Below, one piece after another: positions 36,177 through 45,377 of a DNA stretch of 64,000 bases (positions are counted from its first letter, which is position 1; each line of letters opens with the position of its first letter). Source of the DNA: Sinorhizobium sp. RAC02 (GTDB lineage Bacteria; Pseudomonadota; Alphaproteobacteria; Rhizobiales; Rhizobiaceae); assembly GCF_001713395.1 (NCBI RefSeq), contig NZ_CP016452.1:1612001-1676000 (forward strand). Reading direction: 5' to 3'. A program made the position numbers and the translations under genes. The notes under the pieces were generated by a model. The model did no database searches, was not told the origin of the DNA, and saw only the letters and a list, made by a program, of their open reading frames with translations.

Positions 36177-36832
36177 TCGGTGACCCCGTATTTGCGGTGG
36201 ATCCAATCCACGATTTTGGCCTGCGGATAGCCGAGCAGCCAGTAGATAGCAGCCATCGCGGTGAGCATTTCGATGACCCGGAAGGACTGCGAGCGGATCT
36301 GGAGCGCGGTATGCGCGAGATCCCCGACGGCAATGACCGAGACCAGCGAGGTGTCCTTGAAGAGCGTGACCCAGGTGGTCGCCAGGATCGGCAGCACGCG
36401 GCGCCAGGCCTGCGGCAGCACGATCTTTCGGAACGCCTCGCCCTCGCTCATGCCGAGCGCCAGCCCGGCCTCGGTCTGGCCCTTGCGGATCGAGCGGATG
36501 CCCGAGCGAAAGGTTTCCGAATTGTAGGCCGCGTTGTTGAGGACGAGCGCCACCAACCCGGTGAGGAAGGGAGAAAAACCGACGCCCGTGAGAATCGGAA
36601 GCACATAGAAGGCCCAGTAGACGACCAGGATGATGGGAACGTTCCGCATCAGTTCCACGTAGCCCGTCGCGAGCGTGGACAACGGTTTCGACCGGGATTC
36701 CCGCAGCAGCGCCACGACGATGCCGCAGGGGACGGCGATCACCATCGTCAGCACGGTCAGGGCGATGGTGACGAGCGCTCCCTGCCAGAGAGCCCCCATG
36801 CTTTGCCAGATTATGGCCCAATCAAACGTCAT
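36173..36832 (-). CDS. Polar amino acid-type ABC transporter permease
   Basis: 219 residues with the family pattern YVELMRNVPIILVVYWAFYV and coupling loop QTEAGLALGMSEGEAFRKIVLPQ. It overlaps both neighbours by four bases, so the three subunits are translationally coupled. Confidence 0.94.
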   Translation of the reverse strand: MTFDWAIIWQSMGALWQGALVTIALTVLTMVIAVPCGIVVALLRESRSKPLSTLATGYVELMRNVPIILVVYWAFYVLPILTGVGFSPFLTGLVALVLNNAAYNSETFRSGIRSIRKGQTEAGLALGMSEGEAFRKIVLPQAWRRVLPILATTWVTLFKDTSLVSVIAVGDLAHTALQIRSQSFRVIEMLTAMAAIYWLLGYPQAKIVDWIHRKYGVTE

Positions 36833-37494
36833 GACCGCCCCAGGAAGGAAATGCGGCGATAGATCATGTCAACGCCTCTGGTGAGAGGGAAAATTACGAG
36901 GAAATACAAGATCATCACCGTGGTGAAGACCTCAACCGGCGCATAGGTCTGGCCGGCGACCGCGTCGGCGCGGCGCATGAGTTCCGGGACTGCAATGACC
37001 GTGGCGATGGCCGTATCCTTGACCGCAAGCGAGAGCAGCGAGCCGAAGGCCGGCAGCATTCTCACGACCGCCTGCGGCATGACGATCTTGCGCAGGATCT
37101 GTGCGCGCGTCATGCCGAGCGCCATGCCGGCGCGGACCTGCCCAGGCCGGACGGACTGGATGCCAGCCCGCATGACTTCAGCGACATAGGCCGCAAGATG
37201 GGCAGAAAGCGACAGCAAGGCCGACCAGAAGGGCGGAAGGCTGAGGCCCGTGGCGATCGGCAGCGCGAAATAGACCCAAATGAGCACCACGAGGACCGGG
37301 ATCGCCCGCATCGAGTCGATGTAGAAGATAATGACAGCGCTCAGCCAGCGCGGGCCGTAGAGCCGCCCAAGCGTCAGCAACGTGCCGCAAACCGTGCTGA
37401 GCACCGCCACTCCGGCAGCGAGCAGAAGGGTGACCCCGAGCCCGCTGAGAAGAAAGCGCCAACTGTCCAGCACGGCGGAAAGGTTCAGTTCCAT
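36829..37494 (-). CDS. Polar amino acid-type ABC transporter permease
   Basis: 221 residues. It shows IDSMRAIPVLVVLIWVYFALP, the family signature, and coupling loop QVRAGMALGMTRAQILRKIVMPQ. It is the second half of the heterodimeric channel. A strong stem-loop separates it from the binding-protein gene. Confidence 0.94.
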   Translation of the reverse strand: MELNLSAVLDSWRFLLSGLGVTLLLAAGVAVLSTVCGTLLTLGRLYGPRWLSAVIIFYIDSMRAIPVLVVLIWVYFALPIATGLSLPPFWSALLSLSAHLAAYVAEVMRAGIQSVRPGQVRAGMALGMTRAQILRKIVMPQAVVRMLPAFGSLLSLAVKDTAIATVIAVPELMRRADAVAGQTYAPVEVFTTVMILYFLVIFPLTRGVDMIYRRISFLGRS

Positions 37495-37512
37495 GGTCTC
37501 TCTCCGAAAGGA

Positions 37513-37540
37513 GCGCGGCCGGTGCTATCAGCGGCCGCGC
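37513..37540 (-). other. Intercistronic stem-loop after binding-protein gene
   Basis: A perfect 9-bp GC stem (GCGCGGCCG with CGGCCGCGC, 10-base loop) in the 57-base gap between binding protein and permease. No T-run follows. Likely mRNA stabilisation or partial attenuation. Confidence 0.6.
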
Positions 37541-37551
37541 CTCGTAGTCGC

Positions 37552-38388
37552 CTACATCTTGGCGACTTCGGCTTCCTCTTCAGCCTGCAGCTCAGGCAGC
37601 ATCTTTTCGGCGAACCCGCGCAGCCATTCCACATATTCTGGCTGGTTCTTGTCGACGGCGAGGCCGATCTCGTTCACGGCTTCCGTGCTGCCCTGGCAAT
37701 TGTTCTCGCGCGGCAGCGCCTCCAGGCCCTTAACCTTGCGCACCAGCGCGAGGTAGGGAATACGGTTGATCGGCGCGACGTCGGCGCGGCCGGCCATGAT
37801 TTCTTCTACGGGAGCGGCCGTCCCGGCGCTCGTCACGCCACGCAGGGTGGCCTTCGGGAAGCGCTCCTTGACCCAGTTCTCTTCGCCGCCGCCCGTGAAA
37901 TAGGCGATGGTGACGTCGGGATTGTCGAAGTCGTCCACTGACTTGGCATTGGCGACCTTCGGGTTCGAGGCCTTGCCGAAGACGCACAGCGAAGTGCGCG
38001 AATAGGTGACGAAGTCGACAACTTCCATGCGCTTCTTCGTCATCGACAGCGGGGAGATCGTCATGTCGACCTGATTGGCCGCCAGAACCGGCACCTTGGT
38101 TTCGTGGGAAACCGCAATCGGCACAAGCGTGACGCCCAGCTTTTCGGCATAGGCATTCGCAAGGGTCCAGGCCGGGCCACGCCAGGGCTCGCCTGCGCCG
38201 GTCGTGTCTTCGACGAGCCACGGCGGGTTCGCCAGCACGCCCACGCGAAGCTCGCCCGATGCCTTGATCGCGTCGATGCGCGCACTTGTTCCGGCGGCCG
38301 GAACTTCCTGCGCGAAAGCCGCAGACGCCATGAACGCCAAACCAGCGGCGGCACTGGCGACGATACGAATCTTGCTCAAATGAGTCAT
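37552..38388 (-). CDS. ABC transporter substrate-binding protein (SBP family 3)
   Basis: 278 residues with signal peptide IRIVASAAAGLAFMASAAFAQ. The family 3 start is GELRVGVLANPPWLVEDTTGAGEPWRGPAW. The typical TISPLSMTKKRMEVVDFVTYS block follows, although the more usual MSITPER is altered. Family 3 normally binds amino acids. Operon linkage to a GntR gene sharing an operator with uxuAB suggests that this one may instead carry a uronate or uronate conjugate. Confidence 0.92.
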   Translation of the reverse strand: MTHLSKIRIVASAAAGLAFMASAAFAQEVPAAGTSARIDAIKASGELRVGVLANPPWLVEDTTGAGEPWRGPAWTLANAYAEKLGVTLVPIAVSHETKVPVLAANQVDMTISPLSMTKKRMEVVDFVTYSRTSLCVFGKASNPKVANAKSVDDFDNPDVTIAYFTGGGEENWVKERFPKATLRGVTSAGTAAPVEEIMAGRADVAPINRIPYLALVRKVKGLEALPRENNCQGSTEAVNEIGLAVDKNQPEYVEWLRGFAEKMLPELQAEEEAEVAKM

Positions 38389-39000
38389 AGTCCTCTCCCT
38401 ATGGGGCCTGTTGGATCCTCCCCAGGCGCATGATGTTTTCTAGTATACAAGATGAAACACAAAGGCAAGCTGCGCCGAAAAGATTCACTGGAGATGGTTT
38501 TAGGGCTGCAAGCGCGGCACCCGGAACCGACCTTTTGCGGTGCCGGAATGAGGCCGCGCAAGGCCAAAGGCTGCCCATCTGGAGGGTGGCGACGCGACGG
38601 TAGCCGAACTCCTTCACATCTCGGCTGAGACGGGATTGCTACTGGCGGGGGAACACCAAGCCGGGCGCAAGGCCGCGCCGGCAGAGCTGAAATCGTCGAT
38701 CCTGGTCGAAAAAGCGGGAAAATAGACGACGCGGAGCTTCGTGCTTACGCAAAGTCCCCATCAAACCGCATTTCCCGCGAATGCAGGCTGCGAGACGTTT
38801 AGGCGAGCTATTCTCCGGCCCTCTTGGTGAAGGAGAATAATGATGGGCATCAGCCCCGATCTGATCCCGCAACGGGATCAGCCGATCAGACTGCCCAGCT
38901 GATATGCCGTTTGCGCTTCGAAGTATCATTTCTGCTAAGCGAGACAGCGGGCAACTTGACGTACAGGGTCAACCCAACGCCTTGCCGCCCACTGCGCTTT
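38389..39000. other. Large intergenic region between ABC operon and eutE
   Basis: 612 bases with no gene I can support. It holds the candidate GntR operator (38435-38451) near the ABC start. A perfect 8-bp hairpin TGATCCCG-CAA-CGGGATCA lies at 38862-38880, possibly the 3' end signal of the eut transcript. A 19-codon open frame at about 38843 has a ribosome-site-like GGAGAA but no recognisable product. The remainder may include decayed sequence; no transposase motif was recognised. Confidence 0.5.
38435..38451. promoter_or_regulatory. Candidate GntR operator upstream of ABC operon
   Basis: Read on the minus strand it is CTTGTATACTAGAAAAC, 47 bases upstream of the binding-protein start and 15/17 identical to the site before uxuA. 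The GTATAC core with flanking CTWG/CWAG arms resembles GntR-family sites of the TTGTATACAA kind. Confidence 0.65.
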
Positions 39001-40008
39001 TCACGCCACGACAGTCGCCAACACACTGACGCAGTCGCCGGATTTCACCAGGCCCGGAAAATGCCGGGCGGTGAGAATGCCGCCCATTTTTGCCTTCACC
39101 TCCAGCGGTTGGGCACCGGTGCGGCCGACGGGATAGATGCGGGCAACGATGTCACCGTTCTTCAACTCATCGCCGAGATCGAAGAGTGGCTCGATAAGCC
39201 CGCCGTCCTCGGCGAAGGAGAAGCAATTGCCGTCCGGCATGTCGAGCCAGGTGGTCTGCCCCGTTTCGACCGTGCCCTTGAGGATGTCCGCCGCCTTCAG
39301 CACATTGGCAACGCCCTTTCTGGCAATGGCGGCGCTTTTGGCGGTGGCCGTGCCGCCGCCACCGAGTTCGGTGGTGATGAAGATCTTGCCCATGTCCTCG
39401 GCCGCCGTGTCGTACATGCCGACGGCGTCGATCTCCAGCATCTTCATCGACCAGGGTGCGCCAAAGGCGCGGACGAGGTCGAAGGCCTTTGCCTCCTGCA
39501 CCTTGTCGGGTAGAATATGGGCCGCGCAGAACGGCAGGAAGTCGAGCGTCTTGCCGCCCGAATGGAAGTCGAGCACGATATCCGCAAGCGGCAGCAGCGT
39601 GCGCTGGAAATAGTCGGCGATTTTCTGGGTGACGGTCCCGTCCGGCGATCCCGGAAAGCTGCGGTTCATGTTGCCCTTGTCGATCTGCGAGGTGCGCGTG
39701 CCCGACAGAAACGCCGGGTAGTTCATCGCCGGCACGATGATCACGCGGCCCGTTACATTCTCTGCCTTCAGCGTCCGGGCGAGATCGAAGAGCGCGATCG
39801 GCCCCTCATACTCGTCGCCATGGTTGCCGCCGGTGAGAAGGGCCGTCGGCCCCTCCCCGTTTTTCACCACGGTCACCGGGATCATCACCGAGCCCCAGGC
39901 GGAATCGTCGCGACTGTAAGGCAGGCGCAGAAAGCCGTGCTGCACGCCGTCGGCCGAAAAATCGACCGTCGGGCTGATTGGTGAGGGGCGGAGTGTGCGT
40001 TCCGGCAT
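39001..40008 (-). CDS. eutE (doeB): N-alpha-acetyl-L-2,4-diaminobutyrate deacetylase
   Basis: 335 residues of the aspartoacylase/succinylglutamate desuccinylase family. Zn-site motifs are GGNHGDEYEGP (His and Glu) and VLDFHSGG (His), with the Arg-containing substrate block RTSQIDKGNMNRSFPG. In ectoine degradation it releases acetate from N-alpha-acetyldiaminobutyrate produced by EutD. It lies 3 bases after eutD and ends the eutABCDE run. Confidence 0.93.
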   Translation of the reverse strand: MPERTLRPSPISPTVDFSADGVQHGFLRLPYSRDDSAWGSVMIPVTVVKNGEGPTALLTGGNHGDEYEGPIALFDLARTLKAENVTGRVIIVPAMNYPAFLSGTRTSQIDKGNMNRSFPGSPDGTVTQKIADYFQRTLLPLADIVLDFHSGGKTLDFLPFCAAHILPDKVQEAKAFDLVRAFGAPWSMKMLEIDAVGMYDTAAEDMGKIFITTELGGGGTATAKSAAIARKGVANVLKAADILKGTVETGQTTWLDMPDGNCFSFAEDGGLIEPLFDLGDELKNGDIVARIYPVGRTGAQPLEVKAKMGGILTARHFPGLVKSGDCVSVLATVVA

Positions 40009-40011
40009 GGC

Positions 40012-41193
40012 TCAGTCCTTCACGAGAAGCTTGCGCGGCACGTTGGCCAGGCATTCGACCCCGGTTTCGGTGATCAGGATGCTTTCCGTCGTCTCGAAAC
40101 CCATGTCTTCGAGCCAGAGGCCTGTCATGAAGTGGAAGGTCATGCCGGGTTTCAATTCGCTCCTGTCGCCGGGGCGCAGGCTCATCGTGCGCTCGCCCCA
40201 GTCCGGCGGATAGGAGACGCCGACGCCGTAGCCCGTGCGGTTGTCCTTCACGATGCCGTATTTCTTGAGCACGGCGAAGAAGGCATTGGCGATGTCCTCG
40301 CAGGTATTGCCGGGCCGCGCCTTTTCCAGCCCCGCCTCCATGCCCTCAAGCGTAGCCTTTTCCGCGTCGAGAAATGCCTGCGTCGGCTTGCCGAGGAAGA
40401 CCGTGCGTGAAAGCGGCACATGGTAGCGGTTGTAGCAGCCGGCGATCTCGAAGAAGGTGCCCTCGCCGGATTTCATCGGCCGATCGTCCCAGGTGAGATG
40501 CGGCGCGGACGCCTCTACTCCCGAGGGAAGCAGCGGCACGATCGCCGGGTAGTCGCCGCCGATGCCGTCCACGCCGCGCGTGCCGGCGTCATAAATTTCC
40601 GCGACGAGATCGCACTTGCGCATGCCGACTTCGATCGTGTCGAAGATGCGCTGGTGCATCTTTTCGACGATGCGTGCGGCATTGCGCATGTATTTGATTT
40701 CCGTCTCGCTCTTGACCGCACGCTGCCAGTTGACCAGGGCCGTGGCGTCGACGAAGCGGGCATTCGGCAGGTGTTTCTGCAAGGAGGCGAAGGCCGCGGC
40801 GGAAAACCAGTAATTGTCCATCTCGACGCCGATCGTCAGCCTGTCGAGACCGCGCTCGGCAAGCTTGGCCGAGAGATAATCCATCGGGTGCCGCTCTGTG
40901 GACTGCACGTAGTGATCCGGATAGCCGATGATGTTTTCGTGTTTCAGATAGGCGGTGAATTTCGCGCCGCTGGCATCCTGTCCTCGGCCGTACCAGATCG
41001 GCTCGCCCGTCGGCGGCACGACGACGCATTGGTGCACGTAGAAGGACCAGCCGTCATAGCCCGTCAACCAGTTCATGTTCGACGGGTCGCTTGCGATCAG
41101 CACGTCGATGCCCTTGGCTTCCATCGCCTTTCGCGTCTTTTCAAGACGCGCTTGATATTCCGGAAGTGAGAACTTCAGGTTCGCTTGTTTCAT
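40012..41193 (-). CDS. eutD (doeA): Ectoine hydrolase (M24 family)
   Basis: 393 residues from the ATG at 41193. Creatinase/prolidase fold with an N-terminal domain (IDVLIASDPSNMNWLTGYDGWSFYVHQCVVV) and a pita-bread catalytic domain (GVDGIGGDYPAIVPLLPSG, FFEIAGCYNRYHVPLSRTVF, GYGVGVSYPPDWGERTMSL). The WSFYVHQ and SYPPDWGE blocks are characteristic of ectoine hydrolases. It opens the ectoine ring to N-acetyl-2,4-diaminobutyrate. A short gap separates it from eutC. Confidence 0.94.
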   Translation of the reverse strand: MKQANLKFSLPEYQARLEKTRKAMEAKGIDVLIASDPSNMNWLTGYDGWSFYVHQCVVVPPTGEPIWYGRGQDASGAKFTAYLKHENIIGYPDHYVQSTERHPMDYLSAKLAERGLDRLTIGVEMDNYWFSAAAFASLQKHLPNARFVDATALVNWQRAVKSETEIKYMRNAARIVEKMHQRIFDTIEVGMRKCDLVAEIYDAGTRGVDGIGGDYPAIVPLLPSGVEASAPHLTWDDRPMKSGEGTFFEIAGCYNRYHVPLSRTVFLGKPTQAFLDAEKATLEGMEAGLEKARPGNTCEDIANAFFAVLKKYGIVKDNRTGYGVGVSYPPDWGERTMSLRPGDRSELKPGMTFHFMTGLWLEDMGFETTESILITETGVECLANVPRKLLVKD

Positions 41194-41227
41194 CGGTGTT
41201 TCCTCTGTACCCGGCGAAAAGCCGGTC

Positions 41228-42226
41228 TCAACTCTCGAAGGTCGTGCCGGCATCCGTTGCGGCGGCGCGAGCGGCAGCAAGGGTTGCGATGGCCGTGTCC
41301 TGAATGCCCGTGCCGGTAAGATCCGCCACGGTGATCTGCTCGGGGCCGGTGCGGCCCGGTTTGCGCCCGGCGATGATCTCGCCGAGTTCGGGAAAAAGGG
41401 TGCCCTCCGTCACCAGTCCAGCCTCGATGGCGTGGTGCAGTTCGCCGAGCCGACGCGTCTGCCTGAGACTGTCGGCGACGTAGAGGCCGGCGCCGGTGAT
41501 GATGGCCGGCGCGATCTCGTTCTTGTGTTCGGCATCCGAGCCCATCGCCGTGACGTGCTGGCCGGGCTGCAGCCATTCGGCCTGGAGGATCGGCGTTTCG
41601 GAGGGCGTAGTGGTGACAACGATATTGGCGCCATCGACCGCTGATCGGCCATCGGTTTCCACCCGCACAGGGAAGCCAAGTTTCAGCGTCAGGTCCGCAG
41701 CCGCCGCCTCTGCCTTTGCCAAGTCCCGCGCCCAGATGCGCGCCTCACGGATCGGTCGGACAAGGCTCAAGGCTTCGAGTTGCAGCTTTCCCTGCATGCC
41801 GGCACCGAAAATGGCGGCGACCCCAGCATCCGGCCGTGAAAGGTATCGGGCGGCGACCGCGCCGGCGGCGGCGGTACGCACATCGGTCAGATACCCGTTG
41901 TCGAGCAGCACGGCCTGCACGAGGCCGGTCCTGGTCGAGAACAACACCATCAGTCCGTTGGTGCTCGGCAGGCCGATCTTCGGATTGTCGAAGAAGCCGG
42001 GGCTGATCTTGATGGCAAAACCGTCGAGACCCGGCACATAGGCCGTCTTCACATCCACCTCGGCACGCTGCTCGGGCATGTCAAGCCGCAGGATCGGCGG
42101 CATGACGACGGCTTTGGTGGCGAGTGCGTGGAAGGCGTCTTCCACGCAGGCAATCGCCTCGATGTCGAGTGGAACGATGCGGCGCAATTCCGCTTCGGTG
42201 AGTATCTTCATCTTCATCTTCGTCAC
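41228..42226 (-). CDS. eutC: Ornithine cyclodeaminase-family protein of hydroxyectoine utilisation
   Basis: 332 residues, mu-crystallin/OCD fold. The Rossmann segment VAAIFGAGMQGKLQLEALSLVRPIREARIW is near residues 133-162, after FSTRTGLVQAVLLDNGYLTDVRTAAAGAVAA. In ectoine clusters it acts with EutA and EutB to convert 5-hydroxyectoine toward ectoine, though the chemistry is less settled than for EutD/E. It overlaps eutB by four bases. Confidence 0.92.
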   Translation of the reverse strand: MTKMKMKILTEAELRRIVPLDIEAIACVEDAFHALATKAVVMPPILRLDMPEQRAEVDVKTAYVPGLDGFAIKISPGFFDNPKIGLPSTNGLMVLFSTRTGLVQAVLLDNGYLTDVRTAAAGAVAARYLSRPDAGVAAIFGAGMQGKLQLEALSLVRPIREARIWARDLAKAEAAAADLTLKLGFPVRVETDGRSAVDGANIVVTTTPSETPILQAEWLQPGQHVTAMGSDAEHKNEIAPAIITGAGLYVADSLRQTRRLGELHHAIEAGLVTEGTLFPELGEIIAGRKPGRTGPEQITVADLTGTGIQDTAIATLAAARAAATDAGTTFES

Positions 42227-43230
42227 GCCGCGTCCTCCGCAAACGGATCGGCCTTGCCATTGATGACCCGCTGGTGCAGGCCCATGTCCACATTGCGGCC
42301 GGAGAGAATGACAGCCACCGGGCCGTCCAGTCTGCCGAGCCGCCCGGAGAGCAGCGCCGCGATACCGACCGCCCCCGCGCCTTCAACCACCTCGCGCTCC
42401 TCGGCATAGGCATGTCGCATGCCGGCGGCGATTTCGGCCTCCGAAAGCAGGATCACGTCGTCGAGTAAGTCCCGGCACATCGTAAAGGTCACGGCATTGT
42501 CGAGGCCGATGCCGCCGCCGAGTGAATCCGCAAGGCTCGCCACTTCATCCACCTGCACCGGCCGCCCCGCGTCAAGGCTCGCTTTCATCGCCGCACCGCG
42601 ATCCATGGTGAGGCCGATCACGCGCGTCTTCGCCGACCGGCCCTTCACCGCCGCGGCGACACCCGCAGCCAGCCCGCCGCCGGAAAGCGGCACCAGCACG
42701 ACTGCTGCATCGGGCATGGCCTCGATGATCTCCAGCCCCAACGTGCCCTGCCCCGCCACCACGGCGGGGTTATCGAAAGGCGGCACCATGACGAGACCGT
42801 CTTCAGCAACCAGCCGTTCTACCTCGACCTGCGCCTCGTCCTGCGATTTGCCGATGATGCGCACAGTCGCGCCGAGCCCATGGATTTCCGCAATCTTGTT
42901 CTCCGGCACGAGCCGGGACATGCAGATCGTCGCGCTCGAACCTTCCGCCTTGGCGGCATAGGAAAGTGCACGACCATGATTGCCCGTCGAGGCGGCGACG
43001 ACACCTCTCGCCCGCGCTTCCGGCGAAAGCGAAAGCACGGCGTTCGTTGCGCCGCGCAACTTGAAGCTGCCGGTCGTCTGGTGGTGCTCCAGCTTTAGGC
43101 CGACCGGCACGCCGCAGCGCTCGGTGAGCGAAACCGAAAGGACAAAGGGCGTGCGCAGGATGCGCCCCTCGATGCGCCGGGAAGCCTGCTCGATATCCGC
43201 CAATGTCACGGGATGGTTTTCATGTGCCAT
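42223..43230 (-). CDS. eutB: Threonine dehydratase-like PLP enzyme of hydroxyectoine utilisation
   Basis: 335 residues, fold-type II. The Schiff-base Lys is in HHQTTGSFKLRGATNAVLSL near residue 58, and the phosphate-binding glycine loop is VPLSGGGLAAGVA near 180. It is shorter than biosynthetic IlvA because the ACT domain is absent, as expected for EutB. Probably removes the hydroxyl-derived group from (hydroxy)ectoine metabolites with EutA/EutC. Confidence 0.92.
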   Translation of the reverse strand: MAHENHPVTLADIEQASRRIEGRILRTPFVLSVSLTERCGVPVGLKLEHHQTTGSFKLRGATNAVLSLSPEARARGVVAASTGNHGRALSYAAKAEGSSATICMSRLVPENKIAEIHGLGATVRIIGKSQDEAQVEVERLVAEDGLVMVPPFDNPAVVAGQGTLGLEIIEAMPDAAVVLVPLSGGGLAAGVAAAVKGRSAKTRVIGLTMDRGAAMKASLDAGRPVQVDEVASLADSLGGGIGLDNAVTFTMCRDLLDDVILLSEAEIAAGMRHAYAEEREVVEGAGAVGIAALLSGRLGRLDGPVAVILSGRNVDMGLHQRVINGKADPFAEDAA

Positions 43231-43233
43231 GAC

Positions 43234-44010
43234 TTACCGACCCGAATAGGAGAGTGTCATGAGCCGGCCAAGCTCCGGCCGTGCGGCTTCATCACCACAA
43301 AGGCGCAGGCAGGCCCAGGCCGTGGCCAGGTTGCTGGTAACCACCGGCTTGCCGATGGCAGCCTCGATCTCGGCCGCGACGCCGGCCGCGCGCACGGCCG
43401 TGCACGAAATGAAGAGCGCGTCGCTATCGGGTGCCGTTGCCTCCTTTGCAAAGGCGACGATTTCGACGGGGGAAATACGCGCCATCTCGCGGTCATCGGA
43501 GAGACCCAGGCAGGTGAAGCGGGCGATGTCGAAGCCGAGCGCCAGGAAATAATCGGCCATCGGCCGGCTAGTTTCGAGCGTATAGGGCGTGAGCACGGAA
43601 ATACGCCTGGCGCTGAACGCCTTCAGGCCGGAAGCAGCGGCCGCGGTGGGCGTGACGACGGTGGCTGTCGGCTTGGCAGCCCTCACCGCCGCCTTCACCT
43701 GCGCATCGCCGATGACGACCGAGGCGGAGGTGCAGGAATACATCACCACGTCGAGCGGTTCATCCGGCAGGATGAGGGCCGCACCCGCCGTCAGCGACGG
43801 CTGCATGGCGCGCAGGTTCTCCGGCGTCACCGGATTGGCATAGGGGATGCGGGTCGCATAGACGCCGATGCGGTCGCTTCCTACCATGCGCTGGAAATCC
43901 ACCTCCGTCGTGTGATCGGTCGCGAGAATGATCAGGCCGACGCGTTTGGCCAGCGGGCGATCGTCGAGTTTTGGCGCACGAGAGGCGAGCGTGAGATCAA
44001 GTGTGTGCAT
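43234..44010 (-). CDS. eutA: Asp/Glu racemase-family protein of hydroxyectoine utilisation
   Basis: 258 residues from the ATG at 44010. It belongs to the Asp/Glu racemase and arylmalonate decarboxylase superfamily. The paired catalytic cysteines are in VVMYSCTSASVVIG and LFISCTAVRAAG. The ATG overlaps the ehuD stop by one base, and the stop lies 3 bases before eutB. Confidence 0.92.
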   Translation of the reverse strand: MHTLDLTLASRAPKLDDRPLAKRVGLIILATDHTTEVDFQRMVGSDRIGVYATRIPYANPVTPENLRAMQPSLTAGAALILPDEPLDVVMYSCTSASVVIGDAQVKAAVRAAKPTATVVTPTAAAASGLKAFSARRISVLTPYTLETSRPMADYFLALGFDIARFTCLGLSDDREMARISPVEIVAFAKEATAPDSDALFISCTAVRAAGVAAEIEAAIGKPVVTSNLATAWACLRLCGDEAARPELGRLMTLSYSGR

Positions 44011-44672
44011 CAGCGTTCCTCCACACGGGCATAGCGCTCTTCCAGCCAGCGCAGGAAGACGACGGAGATCAGGCTCATGATCAGGAAGAAGACACCCACC
44101 ATCGTCATCGGCTCGATATAGCGGTAGCTGCTGTTGGCGACGCTTTTCGCCTGGTTCATCAGTTCGAGCACCGTGATGGCGGAGAGCAGCGGCGTCTCCT
44201 TGAACATGGCGATCAGATAGTTGGCGAGCGCCGGGATCATCGGCGGGATCGCCTGCGGCAGGATAACGTGGATCCAGGTCTGCCGGCTGGAGAGGTTCGT
44301 CGCCTTCGCCGCCTCCCACTGGCCGCGCGGCACGTTCTCGATGCCGGCGCGGTAGACTTCCGCCGCATAGGTACCGTAGTGCAGGCCAAGGCCGATGACA
44401 CCGGCGAGCAGCGCCGGCAGGCGGATGCCGATATCCGGCAGCACGAAGAAGATGAAATAAAGCTGCACGAGCAGCGGCGTGCCGCGAATGAACTCGACGA
44501 TGAAGCCGGTGACCTTGGCGATCGGCTTTGGTGCGGTCATGCGCAGGATCGCAAAGACGAGGCCGATGACCGCAGCGACCGTCGCGCCAAGCACGGTCGC
44601 GAGAATGGTGATCTTCAACCCTTCGAGGAGGGTCGGCATGATTTCCCAGACGAATTTCCAGTCCCATTCCAT
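44010..44672 (-). CDS. ehuD: Ectoine/hydroxyectoine ABC transporter permease EhuD
   Basis: 220 residues of the polar amino acid permease family. Signature [22 protein letters not shown] and coupling loop QWEAAKATNLSSRQTWIHVILPQ. The position between ehuC and eutA matches the known ehuABCD-eutABCDE order. Confidence 0.94.
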   Translation of the reverse strand: MEWDWKFVWEIMPTLLEGLKITILATVLGATVAAVIGLVFAILRMTAPKPIAKVTGFIVEFIRGTPLLVQLYFIFFVLPDIGIRLPALLAGVIGLGLHYGTYAAEVYRAGIENVPRGQWEAAKATNLSSRQTWIHVILPQAIPPMIPALANYLIAMFKETPLLSAITVLELMNQAKSVANSSYRYIEPMTMVGVFFLIMSLISVVFLRWLEERYARVEER

Positions 44673-44674
44673 CG

Positions 44675-45334
44675 TCAGGTCCTCACGCCATCAAGGCCGC
44701 GGGTGACGCGCCGTTCCAGCCAACGCATGCTGGTGGAAATCGCCAGCGCCATCAGGAAATAGAGCACGAGGATCGTCGCGAAGGGGATCAGCGTGCTGCC
44801 GGTCTGCGCGCGCACAACCTGCGCCTGAAATGTCATGTCTGTAAGCGAGATCAGCGAGACGACGGCCGTACCCTTCAGAAGCTCGATCGCATTGTTGCAG
44901 AAGGTCGGCAGCATCAGCGGCAGGGCCTGCGGCAGGATGATATGGCGCATGGCCTGGCCGCGCGTCAGGTTGAGGGCTATGCAGGCCTCGCGCTGTTCGC
45001 GGCCGATCGCCTTGACAGCGCCGCGCACGACCTCCGCGCCGTAGGCGCCGACGTTCAAGCCAAGCGCCAGCACACCGGCCTGGAGCGGCGAGAGCGTGAC
45101 ACCGGCAAAGGGCAGCACGAAATAGACCCAGAACAACTGGACGAAGATCGAGGTGCCGCGGAAGAACTCGATATAGGTGGTGGCGAGCACGCGCACCGCC
45201 ATGAAGCGACTGACGCGGCCGAGCCCAGCAAGGAACGCCATGATGACGGCAAGCACCGAGCCCATGACGGTGAGCTGAAGCGTCACCAGCGCGCCTTGCA
45301 GGATCAGCCCTATATAGCCGGACCAGTCGGTCAT
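44675..45334 (-). CDS. ehuC: Ectoine/hydroxyectoine ABC transporter permease EhuC
   Basis: 219 residues. Signature YIEFFRGTSIFVQLFWVYFVLP and coupling loop QREACIALNLTRGQAMRHIILPQ. It lies 2 bases from ehuD. A 209-base gap containing a large palindromic repeat separates it from ehuB, unlike the tight spacing elsewhere in the operon. Confidence 0.94.
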   Translation of the reverse strand: MTDWSGYIGLILQGALVTLQLTVMGSVLAVIMAFLAGLGRVSRFMAVRVLATTYIEFFRGTSIFVQLFWVYFVLPFAGVTLSPLQAGVLALGLNVGAYGAEVVRGAVKAIGREQREACIALNLTRGQAMRHIILPQALPLMLPTFCNNAIELLKGTAVVSLISLTDMTFQAQVVRAQTGSTLIPFATILVLYFLMALAISTSMRWLERRVTRGLDGVRT

Positions 45335-45377
45335 CTTCGTTGCGTTCCGTTCATTGAGATATCTCTCACCGAAGTAT

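Noticed and set aside
38639..38929. 96-codon minus-strand frame in the 612-base gap
   Set aside because: Arg-rich, no domain or ribosome site; likely chance or a remnant.
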